Origin: Marinomonas gallaica
GTDB taxonomy: Bacteria; Pseudomonadota; Gammaproteobacteria; Pseudomonadales; Marinomonadaceae
Reading direction: 5' to 3'
Length of the DNA: 64,000 nucleotides
Assembly: GCF_001639745.1 (NCBI RefSeq)
Contig: NZ_LTAX01000015.1
Location: 17,952-81,951, forward strand
Position 1 is the first letter of the stretch. Each line of letters begins with the position of its first letter. Positions 56,841 to 64,000 of this stretch are shown one piece after another. The position numbers were made by a program, and so were the translations under genes. Below the pieces are notes generated by a model that did not search any database, had not been told where the DNA came from, and was given only the letters and a program-made list of their open reading frames with translations.

Positions 56841-57962
56841 TTACTCCGCATCACGCGCATTAATGTAAGCGCGTTCTGACACGTCATGCCACTGCGACAC
56901 TTTGCCTAGGAAGGTTTTAAAAGAGTCGTATACTTTCTTACTCATTTCGTCATTTGCCGCCACGCCTTCCAGTGTTTCATGCGACGCTTGTTTCAAGGCT
57001 TTTAAAACGTCTTCTGGGAACGGACGAAGATCAACATTATGTTCATTCACTAACGTCTGCAATGCATCGTTGTTCAGCGCAGTAAACTCGTCCAACATGT
57101 CTTGCGTTGCTTGACGAGATGCGGAACGCACAATCGCCTGTAGGTCTTTAGGTAGCTCTTCGTAAGCCGTTTTGTTGACCAATAGTTCCATCTCAGAACC
57201 TGGCTCATGCCAACCTGGGTAATAGTAGTATTTCGCCGCTTTATACAGACCAAACGCAAGGTCATTGTATGGGCCTACCCACTCTGTCGCATCAATCGTA
57301 CCCGTTTGCAACGCTGTAAAGATTTCGCCACCAGGTAAGTTAATCGGTGAGCCACCTAGCTTCTCAAGCACTTCACCACCTAAACCAGGAATACGCATTT
57401 TCAGACCGTTAAAATCTTCTAATGAGTTGATTTCTTTATTGAACCAACCCCCCATCTGTACTCCAGTATTACCCGCAGTCAATGGCTTTATGTTGAATGG
57501 TTCGTAAACTTCTTCCCATAGCTTCATACCGCCGCCATGGTAGATCCAAGAGTTGATCTCTTGTGCGGTCATGCCAAACGGTACCGCTGTGAAAAATTGC
57601 GCCGCAGGAGCTTTGCCTTTCCAATAATAAGCTGCACCATGGCCCATTTGAGCGGTGCCGCGAGATACCGCATCAAACACTTCTAACGGTGGCACTAACT
57701 CTCCCGCCGCATAGACTTTAACTTTCAGACGGCCACCAGACATTTCCGTAATGTTGTTCGCTAGATTTTCTGCACCGGTTCCAAGACCAGGAAAGTTCTT
57801 TGGCCATGTCGTGACCATTTTCCATTCGATGGTTTCTTGTTTGGCAGGCGCTGCCGCTTGTGTTTCCGTACTGCTTGACTGCTCAGAACCGCCACATGCA
57901 ACTAATGTTGCCGCGGTGATCCCTGCAAGCGTCCACTTGCTAAATGCTTTCGCGTTGATCAT
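56841..57962 (-). CDS. TRAP transporter substrate-binding lipoprotein, paralog 1
   Basis: A 373-residue DctP/TakP-type (COG4663) receptor. The signal peptide ends in lipobox LVAC with Cys23, so it should be lipid-anchored. The mature part has EWKMVTTWPKNFPGLGTGAE, the conserved Arg in LKMRIPGLGG, and DATEWVGPYND, features of keto-acid/mannitol-type TRAP receptors. It is the most divergent of three tandem copies (PLEVFDAVSRGTAQM, NSWIYHGGGMKLWEEVY). It has its own upstream leader and terminator, so is independently expressed. dctQM at 47.4 kb is the likely permease. Confidence 0.9.
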   Translation of the reverse strand: MINAKAFSKWTLAGITAATLVACGGSEQSSSTETQAAAPAKQETIEWKMVTTWPKNFPGLGTGAENLANNITEMSGGRLKVKVYAAGELVPPLEVFDAVSRGTAQMGHGAAYYWKGKAPAAQFFTAVPFGMTAQEINSWIYHGGGMKLWEEVYEPFNIKPLTAGNTGVQMGGWFNKEINSLEDFNGLKMRIPGLGGEVLEKLGGSPINLPGGEIFTALQTGTIDATEWVGPYNDLAFGLYKAAKYYYYPGWHEPGSEMELLVNKTAYEELPKDLQAIVRSASRQATQDMLDEFTALNNDALQTLVNEHNVDLRPFPEDVLKALKQASHETLEGVAANDEMSKKVYDSFKTFLGKVSQWHDVSERAYINARDAE

Positions 57963-58144
57963 TGATGTATCCCTCAGAAAACTCGTTACTTTATTCTTTT
58001 TGTCAGTTTACGACTGGATTGCGGCCGTATAATAAACTCAGCTAATCGCAAGCAAAAAACTTATTTCTTCCGCATTGGTCACGAATGATACTATGCTCTG
58101 CATCTAAATAGCTCAACACTTGTCATCATAATTGATCAAAAAAA

Positions 58145-58172
58145 AGCCCCTTAATCCAACGACTAAGGGGCT
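58145..58172 (-). terminator. Terminator of TRAP binding-protein gene 2
   Basis: A perfect 9-bp stem (58145-58153 with 58164-58172), with an A-run on the plus strand giving a T-run on the minus strand. Nearly the same hairpin recurs after copy 3. Confidence 0.9.
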
Positions 58173-58199
58173 TAGCAACCATTCAGTTATTAAAACAAG

Positions 58200-59321
58200 C
58201 TACTCACCTGCACGAGCATTGATGATGGCACGCTCAGAGATGTCGCTCCATTTCATGACTTTCTCTTTAAAGTCCTTCATAGAGCTGTATACTTTTTGAC
58301 TTAGTGGATCTTGGGCAGCCACTTTTTCCATCACGGTATCCGTTGATGCACGGAACTCCGCCAATACGTCGTCAGGGAAACGTTTTAAAATAACACCATG
58401 GTCGTTGATCAGTGTTTCTAGAGCACTGTTATTCATCGCCATGAATTCATCAAGGATGTCTGCATTGGTTTGACGTGCTGCCGCACGGACAATCAACTGC
58501 AGGTCTTCTGGCAAGGCCTCGAAGGCATCTTTGTTAACCACGGTTTCCAGCGCGGAACCAGGCTCTTGCCAGCCTGGGTAGTAGTAGTATTTCGCTGCTT
58601 TATAGAGTCCAAAGGCTAGGTCGTTGTATGGGCCGACGAATTCAGTCGCATCGATGGTGCCAGTTTGCAGTGCGGTAAACATTTCACTGCCCGGCATGTT
58701 AACAACCGTGACACCCGCATCGGCTAAGACTTCGCCTCCTAACCCCGGCATACGCATTTTCAGACCATCAAGATCCGCTACCGAGTTAATTTCTTTATTG
58801 AACCATCCTCCCATTTGCGTGCCAGAGTTACCCGCCGCCATAGGGATCACATTAAACGGTGCATACACTTCTTCCCACAATGCTTGGCCACCACCATGAG
58901 ACAACCAAGCATTCATTTCCTGTGCCGTTAGGCCAAAGGGCACTGTGGTAAAGAATTGCGCGGCTGGCACCTTGCCTTTCCAGTAGTAAGAGGCCCCATG
59001 ACTGATTTGCGCGGTGCCACGAGAGACCGCATCAAACGCCTCTAGCGCTGGCACTAATTCCCCTGCGGCATACACTTTGACATGAATACGGCCACCTGAC
59101 ATAGCATTGATGCTTTCCGCTAGGGCTTCGGCACCAGTCCCCAATGCAGGGAAGTTTTTCGGCCAAGTAGTCACCATTTTCCACTCAATGGTTTCTGGTT
59201 TCGCCGGAGCGGCCGCTTGTGTTTGCGTATTCTCTGATGGCTCAGAACCGCCACAGGCAACCAAGCTGGCTGCTGTGATGCCAGCAAGCATCCACTTGCT
59301 GAAAGCTTTTACGTTGATCAT
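58200..59321 (-). CDS. TRAP transporter substrate-binding lipoprotein, paralog 2
   Basis: A 373-residue receptor closely related to paralog 3 (shared ALEAFDAVSRGTAQI, QEMNAWLS, MRMPGLGGEVLADAG and DATEFVGPYNDLAFG). The lipobox is LVAC with Cys23. Its upstream sequence (GTAACTCGCTTCC, then AAGGGATATATCC before the ATG) resembles that of paralog 1, showing the leader was duplicated with the gene. Separate terminators suggest independent control, perhaps for different organic acids. Confidence 0.9.
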   Translation of the reverse strand: MINVKAFSKWMLAGITAASLVACGGSEPSENTQTQAAAPAKPETIEWKMVTTWPKNFPALGTGAEALAESINAMSGGRIHVKVYAAGELVPALEAFDAVSRGTAQISHGASYYWKGKVPAAQFFTTVPFGLTAQEMNAWLSHGGGQALWEEVYAPFNVIPMAAGNSGTQMGGWFNKEINSVADLDGLKMRMPGLGGEVLADAGVTVVNMPGSEMFTALQTGTIDATEFVGPYNDLAFGLYKAAKYYYYPGWQEPGSALETVVNKDAFEALPEDLQLIVRAAARQTNADILDEFMAMNNSALETLINDHGVILKRFPDDVLAEFRASTDTVMEKVAAQDPLSQKVYSSMKDFKEKVMKWSDISERAIINARAGE

Positions 59322-59492
59322 GGATATATCCCTTAGGAAGCGAGTTACTTTATTTTTGTCAGTTAAAACCGAAGTGCGCAGAATTCTCTCACGCTCTTAG
59401 GCAATGATCCTATGTCAAGCACATGGGTATCCAAGGATACTATGTTTTGAGTAGAAATTGCTCGACAACCCTATTAGCAATTGGTATAAAAA

Positions 59493-59521
59493 AGCCCCTT
59501 AATTCAACGTATTAAGGGGCT
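59493..59521 (-). terminator. Terminator of TRAP binding-protein gene 3
   Basis: A perfect 11-bp stem (59493-59503 with 59511-59521) with an A-run at 59488-59493, i.e. a minus-strand T-run. The stem core is the same as after copy 2. Confidence 0.9.
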
Positions 59522-59546
59522 AAATGTGATCAAGTTCTAATCCACA

Positions 59547-60671
59547 TTAGTCAGCGGATCGAGCGTTCAGAATAGCGCGCTCAGAAATATCACTCCATTT
59601 CATGACATTCTGTTTGAAGCGCTTCATGGAGTCATAGACTTTTTGGCTCAATGGATCGTTAGCAGCCACTTTTTCCATTACTCTCTCCGTCGATGCACGG
59701 AACTCCGCTAAAACATCATCAGGGTAGCGTTTTAGAATCACCCCATGCTCGTTAATCAAGGTGTCTAGCGCACTGTGATTCATCGCGGTGTATTCATCTA
59801 GTATTTCTGCATTGGTTTGACGTGCTGCCGCGCGAACAATCAACTGCAAATCTTCCGGCAAGGCTTCGAATGCCTCTTTGTTAATGAACGTCTCAATCGC
59901 TGATCCGGGCTCTTGCCAGCCTGGGTAGTAGTAATATTTCGCCGCTTTATAGATACCAAATGCCAAATCATTGTATGGCCCGACGAACTCTGTCGCATCA
60001 ATCGTGCCCGTTTGCAATGCCGTAAACATTTCACTGCCTGGCATATTCACAACTGTTACCCCTGCATCCGCTAGGACTTCGCCACCCAAACCCGGCATAC
60101 GCATTTTCAGTCCGCTAAGATCGGCAACAGAATTAATCTCCTTATTGAACCAGCCGCCCATTTGCGTACCTGTGTTGCCTGCTGCCATAGGGATAATATT
60201 AAACGGTGCATACACCTCTTCCCAAAGCGCTTGACCACCACCCTGAGACAACCATGCATTCATTTCTTGTGCCGTTAGACCAAATGGTACCGTCGTAAAA
60301 AACTGTGCTGCAGGCACTTTGCCTTTCCAATAGTAAGAGGCTGCATGACCTATTTGTGCTGTGCCACGGGACACCGCATCAAACGCTTCCAATGCAGGAA
60401 CTAATTCGCCCGCGGCGTAGACTTTGACCTTAATACGGCCACCAGACATAGCGGTAATGCTTTGTGCTAGATGCTCAGCACCGGTGCCCAATGCAGGAAA
60501 GTTTTTCGGCCAAGTGGTGACCATTTTCCACTCAATTGGCTTAGCCTTCGCAATTGGCGCGGCTTGACTTGTATCCGATGCAACGGGGTCATTACTACCA
60601 CCGCAGGCGGCTAACGTAAGAGACAACAAACCAGCCAGCGCTAATTTGCCGAAATTCACAATTGTATTCAT
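59547..60671 (-). CDS. TRAP transporter substrate-binding lipoprotein, paralog 3
   Basis: A 374-residue receptor of the same COG4663-like family. The signal peptide differs from the others (KLALAGLLSLTLAAC, Cys23), but the mature protein is very like paralog 2. Ligand-pocket segments (MRMPGLGG, ATEFVGPYND, YYYYPGWQEPGS) are intact, so it should be functional. The upstream leader is less conserved than between copies 1 and 2. Confidence 0.9.
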   Translation of the reverse strand: MNTIVNFGKLALAGLLSLTLAACGGSNDPVASDTSQAAPIAKAKPIEWKMVTTWPKNFPALGTGAEHLAQSITAMSGGRIKVKVYAAGELVPALEAFDAVSRGTAQIGHAASYYWKGKVPAAQFFTTVPFGLTAQEMNAWLSQGGGQALWEEVYAPFNIIPMAAGNTGTQMGGWFNKEINSVADLSGLKMRMPGLGGEVLADAGVTVVNMPGSEMFTALQTGTIDATEFVGPYNDLAFGIYKAAKYYYYPGWQEPGSAIETFINKEAFEALPEDLQLIVRAAARQTNAEILDEYTAMNHSALDTLINEHGVILKRYPDDVLAEFRASTERVMEKVAANDPLSQKVYDSMKRFKQNVMKWSDISERAILNARSAD

Positions 60672-60762
60672 TATCTTCCTCAGAAAAACCAGTTACTGAC
60701 TGCCTGCACTTGTATGGCACATAGCAGTATCGCGCGAAATGGTATGACGGATAGTTGATCAA

Positions 60763-60801
60763 CTCAATGAAAATCTAAACAGCCAATAGAATTTCATTGA
60801 G
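60763..60801. repeat. Inverted repeat between paralog 3 and the Gfo/Idh gene
   Basis: CTCAATGAAA (60763-60772) and TTTCATTGAG (60792-60801) are perfect complements with a 19-nt loop. There is no T-tract. A palindrome GTTGATCAAC abuts it at 60754-60763. It may be a terminator remnant of the upstream gene or an operator. Confidence 0.5.
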
Positions 60802-60847
60802 CTTAGTTCAAGAGATCACGCAAAAAGTGCGTAAGTACGCTGACACA

Positions 60848-61900
60848 TTAGAAAGGGCTGGTGTAAAACCAAGCCTTACGCTCCCCTGATTGTGCCGACT
60901 GCTCTACTAGTTTCATAGCGTACACCAACTCACAGGCTTGCTGCTTAGAAACTGGCGCATCGCCTTTACCTTGAATCGCATCCGCTAAACGCTGATAAAA
61001 ATCAATATAACGACCTGCAGATAATACTTCCTCCGTCTCAGTAATACTGCTTTGGTCAGGTGCATTATATCTCATCGCTTTTTGGACTCCTTTGGCAAAG
61101 TCATCTTGACCGGGTAACTCACCCGCTCGCAAAGCATCTTCTTGAGCGTCTAAACCAAAGCAATGCCAAGTGCCGGCATCAAAGCGGGCATTAAAGCGGC
61201 GCATGTCCCCTGCTTCAAATAAGCTTGCACCAAGTCGAACTCGAGACTTGCCGTAACCCAACTCGATTTCGAACACATCCGGTGCAACGCCTTCTTCACG
61301 TAGTGTGTCTATGCTTGCGCTTAACCAGTCAGGCGTTCCCAGCAACGCCAGCACCTGATCTATCACATGAGGCCCGAGGTCCCAGAAGATACCAGTGCCA
61401 ACACCAGGCTGCTCACGCCAGCGGTCTTGAACTTCCGGTCGAAAACGGTCAAAGCGGCTTTCTAGCTGCTTCAATTGTCCTAACTCAGCGGTTTCAACTA
61501 ACTCTTTTAAACGTAAGAAATCGCCATCAAAACGACGGTTTTGATACACAGTAAAGACTAACCCTTTATCGTACGCTAAGCGGCACAACTCTTCGATTTG
61601 CTCCACCTCCGTAACAGAAGGTTTCTCAAGCAATACATGCTTACCCGATTCTAACGCCAACTTAGCTTGTGGAAAATGCAGCTCATTAGGCGTCGTAATC
61701 ACTACCAGATCAACGTCACTACTTTTAATCAATGCATCGGCATCGCTAACCACCGTGACATCAGGCCAATATTGATGCACCTCTTGAGGCTTTGAAGAAC
61801 AAATATAGGAAAGCGTCATCGCGGATTGATGCGATACAAACGGTGCGTGAAAAACTCGCCCAGATAAGCCAAACCCAATGATGCCAACACGAATTGCCAT
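60848..61900 (-). CDS. Gfo/Idh/MocA-family oxidoreductase
   Basis: A 350-residue NAD(P)-dependent dehydrogenase. The Rossmann motif GIIGFGLSGRVFHAPF starts the protein, followed by the conserved LLEKPSVTE (EKP) and a C-terminal beta-sheet domain. It resembles the YdgJ/YhhX subgroup, which acts on sugars or polyols of uncertain identity. An independent gene upstream of the TRAP receptors on the same strand; a role in catabolism of the imported solute is possible but not shown. Confidence 0.88.
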   Translation of the reverse strand: MAIRVGIIGFGLSGRVFHAPFVSHQSAMTLSYICSSKPQEVHQYWPDVTVVSDADALIKSSDVDLVVITTPNELHFPQAKLALESGKHVLLEKPSVTEVEQIEELCRLAYDKGLVFTVYQNRRFDGDFLRLKELVETAELGQLKQLESRFDRFRPEVQDRWREQPGVGTGIFWDLGPHVIDQVLALLGTPDWLSASIDTLREEGVAPDVFEIELGYGKSRVRLGASLFEAGDMRRFNARFDAGTWHCFGLDAQEDALRAGELPGQDDFAKGVQKAMRYNAPDQSSITETEEVLSAGRYIDFYQRLADAIQGKGDAPVSKQQACELVYAMKLVEQSAQSGERKAWFYTSPF

Positions 61901-61932
61901 ACTATTCTCTCGCTGTAATTGATAAAGATTAT

Positions 61933-62412
61933 TTATAACTTTCTTCCCAAGTACTTCTCAACTTGACGCTTTTCCCACTCTGGGCCAAACCACTTGATCA
62001 AACTGAACGCCCTCAGACCATGAAATGTTAGTCCTGCACCCCAACCTAATAACGGCCAAAAAGCCCAAATATATTCAGGACGAGTTACAAGGTTTATCGT
62101 AAACAGCAGGGTCATTACCACTAAATACTGTCCCAGATGAATATAAAAACCTTTTACTCGTTTGACTCGAGCGAATGCTAAACGCTCTTCAATATCGACT
62201 TTTTGAGTTTGACTGTCACCTGTTGCCATATCGGATTCCTCTTGTAAGTTTGACACTGTTGTTTCAAAAACAGCAGCCAAAGCTTTTAGAGATTCCAAAC
62301 CAGCTTTTTGCCCACTTTCAATCCGCTGAATAGTACGAATACTAAGGCCACTCAACTGCGAAAGCTGATCCTGTGACCAACCTCGTTGTAATCTAAGCTT
62401 TTTGATAATCAT
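61933..62412 (-). CDS. XRE-family HTH protein with C-terminal 2TM domain
   Basis: A 159-residue membrane-associated regulator. The N-terminal Cro/CI-type HTH (about 5-58, WSQDQLSQLSGLSIRTIQRIESG) is followed by a short linker and a 2TM domain (about 75-155) with two hydrophobic helices separated by TRPEYIWAFWP and ending KWFGPEWEKRQVEKYLGRKL. Such fusions exist, but their signals and targets are unknown. It lies 32 bp upstream of the Gfo/Idh gene on the same strand. Confidence 0.82.
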   Translation of the reverse strand: MIIKKLRLQRGWSQDQLSQLSGLSIRTIQRIESGQKAGLESLKALAAVFETTVSNLQEESDMATGDSQTQKVDIEERLAFARVKRVKGFYIHLGQYLVVMTLLFTINLVTRPEYIWAFWPLLGWGAGLTFHGLRAFSLIKWFGPEWEKRQVEKYLGRKL

Positions 62413-62865
62413 CTTAAAATCCTTGTCACTGCTTGAGTCATGAACCTAACAGCTGCAAGCAATAAAACTTACGACACTTACCTGACATATTGGTGACAGT
62501 CCTTATTTTTCAATAAGTTAGAGATAAAATTTTGTATTTTAGTTAATGTAAAAAAACTTCTTATAAACACATTCACCATTACAGTAGCATTATCTTATTG
62601 AATCTTCTGCACATCGGAATGACTTTACTGAGGGATTTGAAAAGCTGGAGCTGACGTATTCAGCATGACGCAATGATATTGCGACACTATTAGATAACGT
62701 TACCTTAATGTCAAAAGTCACAGCGAAGAAAGCTCGTACAGTGCGCGATTATGGTCTGACTCTAAACACTTTCTCTGATCGATACCATAAGACGCACTCT
62801 TTAGGGATGCGCAATCTAGCTACGTTGAGGTGTTGATGCGTTGAGATGAGAAAAACCGAAGACAC
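62413..62865. other. Non-coding region downstream of the rRNA operon
   Basis: About 450 bp with no supportable gene. The left part is A/T-rich and probably holds the promoter of the XRE-2TM gene. From about 62770 the sequence becomes a partial copy of the spacer found between the 5S-like units (GATGCGCAATCTAGCT...GAGGTGTTGA). Confidence 0.7.
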
Positions 62866-62897
62866 AAAAAAGCCCTGACAGCGTGGCTATCAGGGCT
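62866..62897 (-). terminator. rrn terminator, copy A
   Basis: The stem 62871-62878 with 62890-62897 is followed on the minus strand by six T and GTGTC. It is essentially the same as copies B and C. Confidence 0.88.
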
Positions 62898-62909
62898 TCC
62901 TTTGTATGA

Positions 62910-63032
62910 TGCTTGACGACGACCTACTCTCACATGGGATCCCCCACACTACCATCGGCGATGGTGAGCGCCTGCGGCGTATTGAGAGCCACTTCTGAGT
63001 TCGGGATGGGATCAGGTGGTGCTCTGCCTCTG
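62910..63032 (-). pseudogene. Degenerate 5S rRNA copy A
   Basis: The 3' half matches the intact 5S gene (terminal stem strand GTCGTCAAGCA, GATGGTAGTGTGGG, CCCATCCCGAACTCAGAAGTG). The 5' terminal-stem strand TGCTTGACGA is replaced by unrelated sequence, so helix I cannot form, and 25 nt replace a 7-nt stretch in the middle (about 62965-62989). It is not expected to make functional 5S rRNA. Confidence 0.85.
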
Positions 63033-63188
63033 TTTTTCTGAACGCCTTCTCTGACTGATGCTAATAAGGCGCACGCTTTTGATGTCACGCGCTGACGCGT
63101 CGAAGTATGAGACAGGCGCAAGCGGGGTACAAAAGGGATGCGTAATCTAACTGCGTTGAGGTGTTGAGGTGCGGAAAACCGCAGACAC

Positions 63189-63221
63189 AAAAAAGCCCTG
63201 ACAGCGTTTGCTATCAGGGCT
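63189..63221 (-). terminator. rrn terminator, copy B
   Basis: The stem 63194-63201 with 63214-63221 has a minus-strand T-run, as in copies A and C. Confidence 0.88.
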
Positions 63222-63233
63222 TCCTTTGTATGA

Positions 63234-63394
63234 TGCTTGACTATATCTATACCCTTGCGGTACGACCTATATCTATCCCCTTGTGGGACTCTCACATGGG
63301 ATCTCCCACACTACCATCGGCGATGGTGAGCGCCTGCGGCGTGTTGAGAGCCACTTCTGAGTTCGGGATGGGATCAGGTGGTGCTATGCCTCTG
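63234..63394 (-). pseudogene. Degenerate 5S rRNA copy B
   Basis: Shares with copy A the replaced 5' end and the same middle insertion. In addition the 3' terminal region is interrupted by about 48 nt (63241-63289) made of two imperfect 26-nt repeats. Both strands of helix I are therefore damaged. Confidence 0.85.
63241..63292. repeat. 26-nt imperfect direct repeat inside 5S copy B
   Basis: CTATATCTATACCCTTGCGG begins at 63241 and CTATATCTATCCCCTTGTGG at 63267. The two copies differ at a few positions. It is absent from copies A and C. Confidence 0.8.
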
Positions 63395-63549
63395 TTTTTC
63401 TGAACGCCTTCTCTGACTGATGCCATAAGACGCACGCTTTTGATGTCACGCGCTGACGCGTCGAAGCATGAGACAGGCGCAAGCGGGGTACAAAAGGGAT
63501 GCGCAATCTAGCTGTGTTGAGGTGTTGAGATGAGGAAAACCGCAGACAC

Positions 63550-63581
63550 AAAAAAGCCCTGACAGCATTGCTATCAGGGCT
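63550..63581 (-). terminator. rrn terminator, copy C (after the intact 5S)
   Basis: The stem 63555-63562 with 63574-63581, minus-strand T-run, 13 nt after the 5S 3' end. Confidence 0.9.
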
Positions 63582-63594
63582 TCCTTTGTATGAT

Positions 63595-63712
63595 GCTTGA
63601 CGACGACCTACTCTCACATGGGATCTCCCACACTACCATCGGCGATGGCGCCTTTCACTTCTGAGTTCGGGATGGGATCAGGTGGTTCAACGCCTCTATG
63701 ATCGTCAAGCAA
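63595..63712 (-). rRNA. rrf: 5S ribosomal RNA
   Basis: An about 118-nt gene. On the minus strand it begins TGCTTGACGATCATAGAGG and ends GTCGTCAAGCA, so the terminal helix I pairs. Internal blocks ACCTGATCCCATCCCGAACT and CGCCGATGGTAGTGTGGG are typical of gammaproteobacterial 5S. Ends are placed by pairing, within one or two bases. Confidence 0.93.
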
Positions 63713-63900
63713 ACGGGTTTGCGATCGTTTTGGGGGGCTTCTGTTTGCCTTAGCCAAAACACGCAAGTTCGTGAACTTGAGTCTTTAACAATAAAACTTT
63801 TGAAATAGTGATAACCAAGTATCAAACCAGTGTTGGTATCGTAGTCTGTAGTACAGCGAGTATGTTTTCTTCACACTCTTAAAACCATTTTGGTGTTATA
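63713..63900 (-). other. 23S-5S intergenic spacer
   Basis: A 188-bp spacer without a tRNA gene or other recognisable feature; part of the rRNA precursor. Confidence 0.8.
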
Positions 63901-64000
63901 TGGTCAAGCCTCACGAGCAATTAGTATTGGTTAGCTCAATGCCTCACAGCACTTACACACCCAACCTATCAACGTCCTAGTCTCGAACGGCTCTTTAGGG
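63901..64000 (-). rRNA. rrl: 23S ribosomal RNA, 3' end (partial)
   Basis: The minus strand reads GAGCTAACCAATACTAATTG followed by CTCGTGAGGCTTGACCA, the conserved 3' terminal region of bacterial 23S rRNA. The gene continues past the right edge of the window. Confidence 0.93.

Larger units (their letters stand above)
62770..63594 (-). repeat. Tandem array of 5S-terminator-spacer units
   Basis: The 3' end of the rRNA operon is repeated. Each unit, read on the minus strand, has a 5S-like segment, the rrn terminator and a spacer with common blocks (GACGCGTCAGCGCGTGAC, CCCCGCTTGCGCC, TCAACACCTCAAC). Equivalent terminator stems start at 62871, 63194 and 63555, giving periods of 323 and 361 bp; the difference comes mainly from an insert in the middle copy. 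Only the copy next to 23S is an intact 5S gene. Confidence 0.88.

Noticed and set aside
62930..63617. Open frames across the 5S array (minus 62930-63295, plus 63161-63403, minus 63384-63617)
   Set aside because: They lie on rRNA-derived repeats and terminators, repeat each other because the DNA repeats, and have no ribosome binding sites.
1..64000. CRISPR arrays, prophage, insertion sequences, integrons, tRNA genes
   Set aside because: No regularly spaced short repeats, transposase or integrase frames, terminal inverted repeats or tRNA cloverleaf sequences were noticed on either strand.

Overview
The window looks like a chromosomal segment of a marine gammaproteobacterium close to Marinomonas/Oceanospirillales. 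This is an inference from gene content and order: gmk-rpoZ-spoT-ridA, oxyR-recG and ubiC-ubiA-phoB-phoR are arranged much as in Pseudomonas relatives, base composition is moderate and even, and TRAP transporters and cyclic-di-GMP proteins are abundant. I see no phage, insertion sequence, integron or CRISPR. The window is ordinary chromosome with several unusual modules, and it ends in an rRNA operon read on the minus strand.

Layout. 0-5 kb: a DJ-1/Hsp31-like protein, a fused 2-oxoglutarate oxygenase/ATP-grasp (TTL-like) protein and a membrane diguanylate cyclase. 5-12 kb: a SpoU-type RNA methyltransferase with a flavoprotein, a LysR regulator with a LysE exporter, the rRNA-modification genes rlmE and rluF, and a CynX-type transporter. 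12-16 kb: a histidine kinase and a REC-DUF3369-EAL response regulator, translationally coupled. 16-25 kb: gmk, rpoZ, spoT, ridA, an SDR protein, oxyR, recG, a helix-hairpin-helix protein of unknown role and lrp. 25-30 kb: the aapJQMP amino-acid ABC transporter behind a strong sigma-54-type promoter. 30-35 kb: a deacylase-HDOD protein, ubiC, ubiA, phoB and phoR.

35-40 kb: a REC protein, a CysZ-like protein and a three-gene sensory module. That module has a periplasmic sulfite-oxidase-fold protein without the cofactor cysteine, a histidine kinase that has lost its phospho-acceptor histidine, and a free Hpt protein. 40-46 kb: pstS, pstC, pstA, pstB and phoU, which with phoBR give an almost complete phosphate-starvation circuit. 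47-50 kb: TRAP permease genes dctQ and dctM without an adjacent binding protein, plus a quinone oxidoreductase. 50-55 kb: proline catabolism with an AraC regulator, a PutA lacking the DNA-binding domain, and a separate small gene that looks like the detached C-terminal domain of long PutA proteins. 55-62 kb: a PAS-GGDEF protein, three tandem paralogous TRAP binding lipoproteins (likely partners for the orphan dctQM), a Gfo/Idh/MocA oxidoreductase and an XRE-2TM protein. 62.7-64 kb: the 3' end of 23S rRNA, one intact 5S gene, and two further 5S-derived degenerate copies, each with its own copy of the rrn terminator.

The main functional themes are phosphate sensing and uptake, nitrogen/amino-acid uptake and proline use, stringent response and translation, and cyclic-di-GMP/phosphorelay signalling. 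The observations most worth following up are the oxygenase-ATP-grasp fusion, the pseudo-kinase/Hpt/SUOX-fold module, the degenerate 5S array, the split PutA, and the scattered three-receptor TRAP system.
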